DNA of 64,000 bases, from positions 134,001-198,000 of the forward strand of contig NC_059545.1 of NCBI RefSeq assembly GCF_905220415.1, read 5' to 3'. The notes under the pieces are model-generated. The model ran no database searches. It worked only from the letters and a program-made list of their open reading frames with translations, and was not told the origin of the DNA. Positions 48,601-59,200 of this stretch are shown here, in pieces. This DNA is from Colias croceus (Eukaryota > Arthropoda > Insecta > Lepidoptera > Pieridae). The stretch's first letter is position 1. Every line of letters starts with the position of its first letter. The position numbers and the translations under genes were made by a program.

Positions 48601-50876
48601 AATTTGTTTGTATGTATTTCTTGTTTACCACGAATAAGTGAATTCTATTCTATTCTATAAATAATATTATAATATAATACGATAAACGGCCAGCAATTAT
48701 TGTTACTTTAGGATGTAAATGTGTGTTCTGCGTGTGTGCGTCTGCGTGTGTGCGTCTGCGTGTGCGTCTCTGCGTAGTGCGTACGCACATCCATTTGCGT
48801 GCGTTGCGTATTTATGTGTGTGCGTGTTTGCGCGCACGTGTGCGTGTGCTTGCGCTAACGCCTGGTCCTCAAGTACTCACCATCTTGGCGAGCATGTTGT
48901 CCATCTGCGGCTGGTGCGCGGCGGTGAGCAGGCGGCGGATGCGCGCCGCGTTGGCGACGCACTGCGCCATGCAGCGCTGCAGCGCGGCCGCCTGGCGCAC
49001 GAGCGCGGCCGACAGCGGCACTGCGTCGCCGCCGCGCAGCACGCTCTCCAGCACGTGCGCGTGCGTCGACACGTAGTCCAGGCAGCGCCTCAGCTCCGCG
49101 GCCTCGCGCTGCTGACGCTCTGTGCACAATGACACTCATTGTAACCAAATAGCAAAGCAAACAAAGAATATGTCAAATAGGTTTATCAAATAGCTGTGTA
49201 GATACATTATAGTCTGGGCAGCAAATTAATTATACTGCTTTGAGCTGCTGACACTCTGAGAACAATGCCACTCATTTTAACCAAATTGTTTTTATTTGAA
49301 TCATACAAAAAAAAAACACCGAGCAAATTGAGAATCTCTTCCTTTTTTAAGTTAAAAATACGCAACATCAATGATTCTTTGATTTGATTGAATCAAAGTG
49401 ACAGCCTGGTTTAATAGTGCAATCAATTGAGAAGATCATTGCAACATGTATTGTAAAAACGGGTTGCCTGGAATAAATCTTAATCAAATAAATAAATTCC
49501 ATTTTAAATAATTAATTAGTGTATTTATTAAATAGTTTATTTATTACATAAAATTTTGTAGTTATTCATAAACTTTCCCTTATACGAATACTATATGAAA
49601 ATTTTTTTTTTTTTTTTTTTTTTTATGTCAGAGCAAGCAAAGGAGCAGGTGGGCCACCTGATGTTAAGTGGTCACCACCGCCCATAAACACTTGTAACAC
49701 AAGGAGTGTTACAGGTGCTTTGCCGGCCTTTAATGGACAAATACGCTCTTTTCTTGAAGGCCCCAATGTCGTAGTTGTTCGGGAACACCGTAGGTGGCAG
49801 ATCGTTCCACAGTTTCACCGTACGCGGAAGGAAGTTGCGGGTGAAGCGGACAGTGGTGGAGCGCCAACCATCCAGATGATGCGGATGGAACTGGTTTTTA
49901 CGGCGTGAGGTCCGGTGGTGGAACTGTGCGGCTGGTAAAAGGTGGAACAATTCCTCAGAGCACTCCCCATAGTAGATTCTGTACAGTATACAGAGAGACG
50001 CAACGTCTCTCCGCACTGACAGTGGAAAATGAGTTAATATTTTTTCTGTTGTATGGAATAGCTGTTGCAATATAATTTACATGCCTAGTTAAAATGTTTG
50101 TATTTATCAGAGAGCTTGGGTTGGCATATGGAGTGTACAACAGTTATTATCAACATACATTAATTTAATAAAATACTTCATTATATTAAAGAATCTAATA
50201 AAATCAGATTCTCTATAATATGAAGATCTGCAGTGGCAAGATATTATAGGCTTATAATGATGATGGGAGACCTTTAATTTAAAAAGTAAGTTATTTTAAA
50301 TTATGGATGTAAAAAATTGTTTAGTTGATATTGAAAAACTCATATAAAAATAATATCTTTCACTTTCATACATACAGGATTTCAAAATTAAGCAAAAATC
50401 TGTAATATAGTTGGAAATCAGTATGAAACAAATTCATTTACTTATAGAAACTTATTGTGAATTAATTTTTATTGATTTAATTCCAACACATGTGTAAACA
50501 TTTGCTTTTAATTAATTTAATCAAAAACACTTGTTATTAATTTTTTCAATATCATATTTTTATGACTCCAAACATTAATTTATAAATTTAATAAGTAGAA
50601 AAACAGGTATCAAAATATTAGTACCTATTTAATTTAGTAAAATATTTTGTTAAAGTCAATTATTCAAACGTAAACAACAACGGATAACGAAGTTATATCA
50701 AAAATAGAAAGAGATATTTTACCGTGAAAATCATATATTTTTTGAGTTCGTCGTTGATATTTTTCTTCCTGTAATTGTCTTTCAGCCTGAGCTTGTTTAT
50801 CCCGTGCCTCCAGGACATCCAAAAAAGAAGAAAACAGAGATTTCCTCTCATTTGAGTTTGTAACGGTTTCTTGCAT
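27612..50876 (-). CDS. Unidentified 234-aa helical / coiled-coil protein, four exons
   Basis: Coding exons in transcript order: 50876-50723, 49119-48881, 28529-28433, 27826-27612 (stop TAG). All have GT-AG borders and matching phases (1, 0, 1), totalling 705 nt. The start is the first ATG, MQETVTNSNERKSLFSSFLD. Exon 1 is charged and heptad-like ('VLEARDKQAQAERQLQEEKY'); exon 2 is helical ('LRRCLDYVSTHAHVLESVL', 'AAALQRCMAQCVANAARIRR'); exon 3 reads STWTAFLQRAVDATYNTEVV; the last exon turns Gly/Ala/Glu-rich and ends ERRLAAACSTPIARD. There is no signal peptide or membrane segment. I do not recognise the family. Exons 2 and 4 are GC-rich, exon 1 AT-rich. It is head to head with PSMA6. Confidence 0.8.
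33221..33438 (+). mobile_element. 'AACCGACTTC' TIR element, 218-bp copy
   Basis: It has clean inverted ends AACCGACTTCAAA and TTTGAAGTCGGTT and the same internal blocks as 9183-9675 ('GGAGGAGGTTATCAATTCGG', 'CCGATTACTCCGAGGTTTC', 'GGTGTCGAATTGG'). The copy at 9183 is longer by about 275 bp near its 3' end. Confidence 0.75.
35116..35138. repeat. (CA)n microsatellite
   Basis: A simple CA run in the large intron, just after the GC-richer block 35040-35115. Confidence 0.85.
42598..42776. mobile_element. 179-bp MITE, ends TAGGCGGATCCACATAGAGC
   Basis: The left end TAGGCGGATCCACATAGAGC followed by GAGCAGCCTCGCGAAG matches the complement of the right end (TAGGCAGGGTCCACACAGCG, GAGCATCCTCGCGAAG) with a few mismatches, giving ~35-bp imperfect terminal inverted repeats. 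The interior has no ORF of note. Confidence 0.75.
44071..44246 (+). mobile_element. RTE-type LINE 3' remnant
   Basis: It shares TCCTTTCTCGGGTAT, ATCTCCATA, AAATTGGTTCAGTAG, GCGTGATTGAGT and CGCATTTATAATATTAGTAT in order with the copy at 19904-20136. The chance open frame running through it is not a gene. Confidence 0.65.
44849..45031. mobile_element. 183-bp MITE, ends GATTTACACAGGGTCAGTA
   Basis: A perfect 19-bp terminal inverted repeat GATTTACACAGGGTCAGTA is present. The interior repeats CAGTCGTGGCGCCGAAATTC as a near-perfect palindrome close to the right end, and has extra 'TGACC...CCCTGTGTAAAC' partial copies of the end. It has no ORF. Confidence 0.85.
46742..46776. repeat. 35-bp near-perfect palindrome
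   Basis: ATGCAAATATCCTGTTT (46742-46758) and its exact reverse complement (46760-46776) are separated by one base. Each outer end is ATGCAAAT, the POU/octamer consensus. Transcribed, it would form a 17-bp hairpin with a loop too short to pair its innermost bases. Confidence 0.9.
47158..47354 (+). mobile_element. RTE-type LINE 3' remnant, second subfamily
   Basis: It starts CTAGCTTACCGCCCGCGGCT and carries 'AAAACCGCATCAAAATCCG', TTGCGTAGTTTTAAAGAT and 'AGCGACTTTGTCCTATGTAG', a recognisable common lepidopteran non-LTR 3' end. Non-coding. Confidence 0.65.
48719..48860. repeat. TGTGCG-rich simple repeat next to an exon
   Basis: GTGTGCGTCTGCG-type degenerate repeats run to within about 20 bp of the donor site of the - strand exon 48881-49119. 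Open frames across it come from the simple sequence. Confidence 0.85.
49598..50100 (-). mobile_element. 5'-truncated Jockey/CR1-like LINE, C-terminal end of reverse transcriptase ORF
   Basis: On the - strand a frame from about 50070 to 49672 encodes 'SVRRDVASLCILYRIYYGEC', 'HHLDGWRSTTVRFTRNFLPR' and 'TVKLWNDLPPTVFPNNYD', the conserved C-terminal tail of insect non-LTR reverse transcriptases, then a stop. The 3' end carries a poly(A) tail, seen as ~25 T on + at 49598-49623. The rest of the element is missing; the 5' border and target duplication are not clear. It lies in the first intron of the - strand gene. Confidence 0.85.
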
Positions 50877-51399
50877 TTTAAAATTAAATTTCTTTAAAAC
50901 TTTGAGAAAAAGGTGCCCTGATTTTATGCACTTATAGTTTGGAGCGTCTGTACTCAACAGAGGTATTCAGGAAAGTAAGTAATATTGCTAAATTAGGATA
51001 AAAATTAAAGTAAACTAAACCAAAACCACACAGCCTCACTCCGACCCCCACGGACAAATACTGATAAACAAACGTCAAGGTTTAAACTTCAACCGTCAAC
51101 GTCAAGCAGATAAAAATATGGTCGCGTTCTTTTTCACAATAATTTTGTTCATTTTTTATTCAGTACATTAACAAAAACTGTGATATTTTTATAATATATT
51201 CAAAATAATTATCACGGTATATAGATTTAAAAATTGGAAGCCTTTATTCGAAAATTAAACCGTTTTTTTTTAAATATAGTTGCCTCAGTTTAACACTTTA
51301 ACCTATCGTTTAACTGATTTGATTTAAAATAATATTTAAATTATAATTTAAATCAAAATCTAGATTTTATGAAAAACGACTTTTTGTAAAATGTCTTAT

Positions 51400-52283
51400 G
51401 GCGTATTCAGAAAGAAAGCTGGAAACTTATAAGCGCTTACCGGCGCTCGTCAGCTCTGGTAATAGTTCAGGATATATCGCCCATTTTTGCAAGTGACTAC
51501 TATCAAGCTAATTTTCCGTTTGTAGCTTTATTTTGATGAGACGCCCAATAATTTCGTGTACGAAAGTCTCGATTGTGGTAGCTAACAGAGATAACAAGGA
51601 TAAAAATTTTTGATTTGTTGGTTCTCAAATATTTATTACTAACTGAATTATTTTTTTGTTCAATCTCAAGATAATTACCTAAATTATTCGAAAAAATATT
51701 TGTCCTACAAAATCTATGGTTGGTTCAAAGAGTCCCCCTTTCCAAAGTGTATTGATAACGAGGTCATCATAAATGATTACTAACAAGCTGCTTTTTTTGT
51801 TTTCACTTAGTTAATGTTTATATAATTCAACAGACATATTGTCCTACAAATTGCGTAATAAATATTTGAGAACCATCAAATCAAAAAATTTTATCCTTGT
51901 TATCTCTGTTAGCTACCACAATCGAGAGTTTCGTACGTAGTATATTATTATTAGTCTGTGGTTTCGTACACGAAATTATTCGGTGTCTCATCACAATAAA
52001 GCTACAAACGGAAAATCAGCTTGATAGTAGTCACTTGCAAAAATAGGCGATGTTTCCAGTACTATAACCCGCGCAAGAAAATATAATATAAACACGCGCC
52101 GATAAGCGTTGATCGGCGCCGACAAGTTCCGACAAGCTTCATCAGCGCTTGGCGCTGCCATATAAAATTTGTTTTGGTCTGCTTCAACCTGCTTCCTTTG
52201 TGTAGAACGAACCAGCGCTGACAAGCGCCGATAAGCGCTTATTAAGTTTCCAGCCACTTTCCAGCTTTCTTTGTGAATACGCC
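51400..52283. mobile_element. Foldback transposon with long inverted arms and 5-bp TSD
   Basis: Ends GGCGTATTCA and TGAATACGCC are flanked by CTTAT on both sides (51395-51399, 52284-52288). The arms pair over a long distance: AAGAAAGCTGGAAA, CAAGTGACTACTATCAAGCT, AATTTCGTGTACGAAA and GGTAGCTAACAGAGATAACA on the left all have inverted partners on the right. GATAAGCGCTTA-type palindromes recur near the ends. It has no transposase. Confidence 0.85.
51937..51961 (+). mobile_element. 25-bp insertion with 8-bp target-site duplication
   Basis: The insertion starts GTAGTATATTATTATTAG and is flanked by TTTCGTAC on both sides (51929-51936, 51962-51969). The opposite arm of the host foldback element has a single such site with no insert, so it serves as an empty-site control. 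The string is identical to 2339-2362 over 24 nt. Confidence 0.8.
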
Positions 52284-52603
52284 CTTATAGAATAAGTTGA
52301 ATGTATAAAAACGAAGCATAGATAGCGTAAAATGGAATAAAATATGATGACATTACAATTGTCATTTAAAATATTGTGATTGGATGTATGCATTTGTCTG
52401 CAATAGAGCTGATTTGTGATTGGGTAAAATATTAATGACAGATATAAATGAAAACTAATCGTGAGTGTTAAAAATTGAAGCTTCTGTCAAAATTGTAGCC
52501 GCTACTGAGAACACAGAGCAAGTAATACTGAGAATACAAGAACAATTTTTTAATTCAATTTCTGCGTTTATTATTGTTGTAGTACACTTTTGAATTCCAA
52601 AAT

Positions 52604-55600
52604 ATGGCTCGTGAAAGTAGCGCTGGTTTTGATAGACACATTACGATCTTTTCCCCAGAAGGACGATTATATCAAGTCGGTATGTAAACTTGTTTCTACT
52701 TTTAACCAAAAACAACTATCATAAGTTTTGATAGGTATTAGAGCTGTTGTATTACAGCATATAATTCCACAAAGGGTATATAAATGTAGTTCATACCTAT
52801 ATATTCTGATAAATTAGTTAATACCTTAATGCAAAGGCTATGCTAATGAGCAAGTTTTCATTACAGAATATGCTTTGAAAGCGATAAACCAAGGCGGTCT
52901 GACGTCCGTGGCGCTGCGCGGTGCGGACGCCGCCGTGGTGGCCGCTCAGCGCAAGGTGCCGGACCGCCTGCTGGACCCCGCGTCAGTCACTCACCTCTTC
53001 AGACTTACAGACCGAATTGGTTGCGTCATGACGGGCATGACAGGTATATTTACAAACTTACAAGTAAATATTTACTGGTGACTAGAGAGCACTCCTAGCG
53101 GTTGTATTCAATGTAGTGTTACTGTTACATTAATTACTCCACAGATATAATTATGTAGTTAATATTCGACCTAATGCGACCCACCCACATCCCGACAAGC
53201 CCGTGACTGTCTGTGCATAACGCACAAACTGTTTATATATGAGTTACCGTGTGAACTTTCTTAGGGCTACACTTGAAATTCGATAACTCATAAATAGGCT
53301 TGTCGTCGCTACATCGTTAATCAAGTCACTCAATGTTGTGTATGTAATCGCATCCACAATTACCAAAACAACTGAAATTCTTCTGAAATGTGACATAAAC
53401 TAGGAGGCAACAATTGTATATTTCTGTATTTTGCATTGACAAAAAGCATAAATATGTGTCATCATCTAGGGGGCAATAATATCTGACACAATTTGATATT
53501 ATTGAACTTGTTCATGTGACATATTATATCTTTCCTCATCGCCCCGTAGTTATATATAAATGCGTGTGACTATACCTACCTTTTTGTGTTAATATAGCTT
53601 TCTAGCTAGCAATAAATATGACATATTACTCTAGTGATGCAAATAACTATTATTATGCATAGTTTTTTATGGTAAAAGACACAACAGTTGAAAATATAAC
53701 CAAAGTATAATTGAAAGGGAAAACTTACTAATTTTTATATGAATTACAAGCACCATAGCTGGAGGCCTCAATAAAAAGTCGAATTTACTTTTTAAAACTA
53801 CATTGCACATGATTTTTAATGTGATCTACTATTTTTAACTCAATTGTAATACATATTTCTTATTACACATGATCAGATTTCCTTATTAGAAAATTTATAG
53901 AATAAATTCCATTCAATACTGAATCATAATGCTTCATGTTTCATTTTTAGATCAATAAATATTTTCTGAAGAGCTAACACACTGTATTCACATTCCAGCG
54001 GACAGCAAGTCGCAGGTCCAGCGAGCGCGCTACGAGGCGGCGAACTGGCAGTACAAGTACGGCACGGAGATCCCGGTGCACATTCTGTGCCGTCGCATCG
54101 CGGACATCTCACAGGTGTACACGCAGAACGCTGAGATGAGGCCACTCGGCTGCAGTGAGTTTTCACTTATTGTGTTTTATTTAACGACCTGCGCTAACAA
54201 TAATTTTCTTTCATACAAATCTTATCCTGATAGTTACAGGCATAATAGAAAAGGAATTTTTAGGTATGGAACATTGGTTCATATTATTGCAAGGTTCATA
54301 GAAGTCTATTATTTTAATAAATCTAGCCTATCACAGAACAAATGGCTTTATCTGATATCTACATTCATTATAATTATTAGTTCAATGGATGAAGAGATAA
54401 CTTCCAACGAATATAAATCTCACAAATTTTTGACAAACTATTTAAGGAGAATACAAGTGTAGAATTATGCATTAATGATTGAATGATTATTTCACAATAG
54501 TAAATACACATTACAAAATTACAGTTTTGAATTCAATTCTATGTGGATGCTTATGTATTATTATAATAATGTCAATCTCATATTTTAAATCTATGCTAAA
54601 GTATCAGTAAAATTGATGATCAAATGTAACACTAAACACATTTCAACGCAATTCTAGGCATGATGTTAATCGCATACGACGACGAGTCAGGCGCGAGCGT
54701 GTACAAGACGGACCCATCTGGCTACTACTGCTCGTACAAGGCAGTTGCCGCTGGAGCCAAGGCTACAGACGCTAATGCTTATCTCGAGAAGAAGCTGAAG
54801 AAACGCTCAGACCTGTCCGCTGATGATGCGATACAGCTGGCCATCTCGTGCCTGTCACAAGTGCTGTCTGTGGACTTTAAGTCCTCGGAGATTGAGGTTG
54901 GGGTTGTGATGAAGGATGATCCGAAGTTCAAGTGAGTAGTTTTTTGTTAAAATTTAATAAGTTCAAAAGCAATAGAGTCGTACAAGTAGAGTCATTTTAA
55001 TCTAACATTTGACAGTTCAACAAAACTCAACAAAATAACATATTATTTGGTTTGGTTACATCTGCATAATTGGTTAACTTTTTCCAATCACGATAACATA
55101 TTTATTGTAAGAATGTAATTTTAAGATTTGATTAATCTAACAAACCGTACTAAGCAAAATAAACAATATCTGATTTTTTGCGATGATGTTATAATCGGCT
55201 CGGCGAAAGATGATTCCTGTGACACTGACAGCTGTTATTGTCAATTTAAATTTATTTGCCATTACAATCATATTCCGTTGGAATTATAACAGTTATTAAC
55301 ATTTACGAGAAATTATTTCAATCTGACTCTATGTTTACGTCCTGCACAACTTACATCGTTGGTATTTATCGACTAGTGCGGAAAGTATCGATAAACAAAT
55401 GTCTATAATGGAAATGAGTACATATTTTTAAAACCGAAAAATCAAAACAAATAATGAGACTATACCTGAAAGAAAAATTACGACAAAGTGAAAAGGTGCA
55501 TTTTTATGTTTTGGAAAACTTTCGTTTTACTTGCCTACTTAATCTATGCTAAAAAACTTTAATATAACAACAACATAATAGACGTTAAAATTTTTAGTTA

Positions 55601-56003
55601 CAAATGTAGTTTATAATATTTGTTAAAACATATTTACCGACGTGGCTGAATGCAATCCACGTTTTTGTCTATAAAATAGTAAAGTATCGACACGGCCCAT
55701 CATACGAGCAATCACTAAGTCAAAGAGAAAATATATTAATGGAATAGCGATTTGCTCGGTGATTTTTAAAATTCACATATGTTTCTATTTCGTATCGCTA
55801 TAATAATTCATATCAACCAAATTTGACAATTCGCTCTCTTTACGATCAGTACCAGAATATGTTCTGTATTACTAACTGTTTAAATTGAATAGTTATTTGA
55901 TTAATATAAGCCATTCGTCTAATGTTAAACTTTCTTTTGTTTCAGAGTTTTAACAGAGACCGAAATTGATAGACATTTAACTGCCATTGCTGAAAAGGAT
56001 TAA
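52604..56003 (+). CDS. PSMA6: 20S proteasome subunit alpha type-6
   Basis: Five exons, 52604-52679, 52867-53043, 53999-54154, 54658-54931 and 55946-56003, all GT-AG and in phase, give 246 residues, the usual PSMA6 length. It starts MARESSAGFDRHITIFSPEG; the proteasome alpha signature SPEGRLYQVEYALKAI is at about 17-32. Later landmarks are 'RRIADISQVYTQNAEMRPLG', 'LIAYDDESGASVYKTDPSGY', 'AIQLAISCLSQVL' and the end HLTAIAEKD. The subunit sits in the outer alpha ring of the 20S core in cytosol and nucleus, where it helps gate substrate entry and assembly; it has no protease active site. Orthologue of Drosophila Prosalpha1. Moderate codon bias, unlike the GC-rich myosin. Confidence 0.98.
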
Positions 56004-56020
56004 GGGAACATCAGAAATAC

Positions 56021-56026
56021 TTTATT
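56021..56026 (-). terminator. Poly(A) signal for the nuclease-like gene
   Basis: AATAAA on the - strand (TTTATT on +), about 180 nt past the - strand stop codon and only 18 nt beyond the PSMA6 stop codon. Confidence 0.55.
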
Positions 56027-56040
56027 ATTAAAATTCATTT

Positions 56041-56046
56041 AATAAA
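56041..56046 (+). terminator. PSMA6: PSMA6 poly(A) signal
   Basis: AATAAA 38 nt downstream of the PSMA6 stop codon; the first canonical hexamer on this strand. Confidence 0.7.
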
Positions 56047-56206
56047 AACTTTTACATATACATTGTGTCTATTTTTCATAACTTCCAATCTTTAGTAAAA
56101 CAAAGGTGTTCACTTAGTCAGAAATAAGAAAGTATTATGTACAATTAAATAGTAACTTTTTGTATGAATAGAATTAAACTATATAATATCGTACAGTACC
56201 AAAACG

Positions 56207-59200
56207 TTAAGCATACAATTCCGTAAGCATTCCACTATTCCCTCCTGGAACATTTTTCAATATCTCTTTCGGCATCTCATTGACGACAGACGTAAAGTTC
56301 TGCACTTCGCAGCAGAAGGTCAGACCGTAGAGAGGAATTTCATAGTTTCTATGTTTCCTTAAACCGTGTAACCAAGATACTCGTCCACACGCGCTCTCAC
56401 AGAAGACTGCGTCGCGAATCTCGCTCACGGCCACAAATGGGTCGTTTAAAACCACTATAGCTAACGCTTTCTCGCTCCTCTTATCGTGGACAAGTGTCCA
56501 AATGTATTTGGGCACCGGGAACCGCTCTGGCTTAAGGAATATCTCTGCTCTAGTATGACCAGTTCGCAAAGAAAGCACTCCATGCGTTCCCGCGTACACG
56601 TCCAAAGTGGCATGTGGTCTAGTTAGCTTCATGAACTTGGCGACATCCCGATGCAAATGGTGTAGATTTCCATTCGCGACGCTCTTCCAAACCGGCACTT
56701 TATTTGACACGAAGTCCGTAACTCGCATGTTCTGGTCGTCGAAGTAATAGCTGCTGAGCAGTTTGGTGCCGGTCAGTGATTGGTCGGCGAACGTGAACTT
56801 CTCGTGTCGGAATATTTCATGCAGACGCCGGTTCATGCGTATGTCGTCAGAATAGAGTTTTTCAGCGGCGTGCCGCGTGTTGGCGTCGAACATGTGATTG
56901 AAATTTCCTAGTAAAGTGAGTGGAGAGCGTTGTTCGCTGTGTGGCGGCATTCTAAGTACATTAGCTGCGGCATTGCTGACGTGTGCGAGTGTGGGGATGC
57001 CGCGGTCTTCGTCGAAGCACAGCGTGGCGAGGTGGCGCGCGTTTCTAGTAGCTTCTATGATTTGATACGCGCGCCCTTGTAGCGGTAACCCGCAGTATTC
57101 CACCTAAAATGTACGGATAACGGATTAAAAGATAGCTAAGTAGGCTATAAACTACCATTATGATACTTTATACAAGGTAGGTGTGTCAATTAACGCCCTC
57201 TGTTAAATAACGCCCGAACTTCAAAAAACCCACTTATATTCAATAGACCCGCATCGTACCTCACGCACAAATGAATTGCACCAATAGGAACGTGCCTAGC
57301 GCGGTTGCGTAAGTCTGGAGTCGCCATCTTTGCCAGTAGCAGCTTTCGTTTCAAGAGCGTTAGACGTGCACTGGCTGTTATAAAAATTTCTTCTAACGAA
57401 ACTATAAGTTTTCAGTTGTTTTTGAGTTATTTCTTGGATTATTTTATACTTTGGCTAACCACACTTCATATTCTGTAAATATTTTCAAAATGATTTACTT
57501 AATTACTTCAAAATTTAAAAAAAATGTCAATAACGCCCAGTCGCGTAATAACGCCCAGTAAACGGACCTTGGGGCGTTAAATTAGTTTTTTTTTGTTTAA
57601 AGTATGGTAGAAGATTACTAATATTAACGTTGATTAGTTAAACTAAAATAAAAAAGTATAAAATCGTTACAACTTGAAGAAACAAGTCACTTTATGTGAG
57701 TTACGAATTTTATGGTTTTAATACTAAATTTTCTTTCGTGAGCTTCTTTTATTTTTAATAAAGAAATTTTATAACGTGCTTTTTATATTTTACTTAGCAG
57801 AAATTCTATAAGAACGTATTTTAGGCACACACAATTTTCTTTCATAAACGGGCGCTATTTAACACAGTATTTCTATAAACGCCCAAGAAAAGGTTTTTAA
57901 AAAGATGTCTTTATGTCATGAAACATAAATAGTTTCACGTTTTAATTGGTATTTTTCGGTTTAGAAAGAAATATCAAACCTACTCGTCGTCTGTTTATGT
58001 GCTTTAAAGTAGTTTTAATAAATAAAAAATTAGATTTTTGTTAGGCGGGCGTTAATTACCTCTTTTACCTCAAATGTAATTCAGCTTGAGGATGAGTCGT
58101 GAACAATAAGAGTTATTTAGTTTGCCCGCGAGACAATGGTAAAATATTTTACTCAAGTAAAGTAGTAATCCATACCATTTAAACAGTATAATATTATGTT
58201 ATCCTTATCTGTGTTAAAACTATAAAAACTCAAACTGACCGTATGCAACACATCTTCGAATATATTCTCCTGGCAGCCCAGCTCGAGCAAATGCCGCAGT
58301 TTACTGTCCTGTCTCACACGATACCTCCCCGCCTCGCACACCGCGCTCACAGTGCTCATCAGGGGGTAGGCGAGTAACCGCCCCCCTCCACACGAGAACA
58401 CTACCTCATCCCCCACAGGAATAACTACGGTACTGTTGGACGCTCTGTGTGAAGCCACTAGCGGCATGTTGTCCGGGATACACTCCATGCATTCTAAGTC
58501 TATTATGCATGGTGCTGGAATAAAATTGTATTGTGTTATTGAAATTGTTGCCTACGATTTGTTGAATAAATGGGTTTCATATAGGTAGTGTTGGTACCTA
58601 TTTCTGGTAATCATTTTGCACTGTGTTTCATTAGATCAAAAAAAATTCCCTGTGCTGTTAATACATCCCTTGATCGATATATATAATTATTTATCGATCA
58701 AGGGATGTATTTAAAATGTAAGAGTAGAACACCCACGTGTCAATTTCTTATACTTTAAAAAAAATGGCAAAGTTTAAGTAGGTGAATTTTTCATGAAAAA
58801 TATTGAAATGTATTCTGATATCGTAACTGTCTAAGATATTTATTTTAAATAAATATAGACTTATAAAGCATCTTTGGGCGCATATTATCCAGTTTTTATT
58901 TTTGGAAAACTACCTCCAAATACCGAGAAATATATTTTTTTCAGATTTTTCGTTTTTATTTTTTTTCTCCCTAAAAACGCAAAAGTGCGGCTCGTCACTA
59001 GCATAGAATTATTGCTCGTAATAAGGCCTATCACACATAAAAAAACCACGCCGCACTATTGCGGTTTTTGGGAATAATACGCCATTTTCAAAAAGGTCAA
59101 AAAACACAACATAGGGTTGTCGCAAAAAGGTCAAACAAGTTTTTTTTTCTAAGTGTGGATATACAAGGAATAAAAAGAGATATAACTTACATAATTATCA

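Larger units (their letters stand above)
28533..48880. other. 20.35-kb intron of the - strand gene
   Basis: It extends from the acceptor at 28530-28531 to the donor at 48879-48880. Apart from the repeats listed separately I see no convincing gene on either strand. Several unique, GC-average blocks (28790-29080, 29200-29420, 32290-32400, 35040-35130, 35460-35660, 38860-39030, 40740-40930) differ from the AT-rich background and could be conserved regulatory DNA. That is only an inference from composition. Confidence 0.6.
50877..52603. other. Intergenic region between divergent genes
   Basis: It holds the 5' regions of the - strand 234-aa gene and of PSMA6. Apart from the foldback element at 51400-52283 I see no features. 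No TATA box could be tied to either start. Confidence 0.5.

Noticed and set aside
48719..49132. + strand frames of 117-137 codons
   Set aside because: They combine a TGTGCG simple repeat with the antisense of the - strand exon 48881-49119.
54076..54462. 128-codon frame on + in PSMA6
   Set aside because: It is the end of PSMA6 exon 3 in another frame running through the intron.
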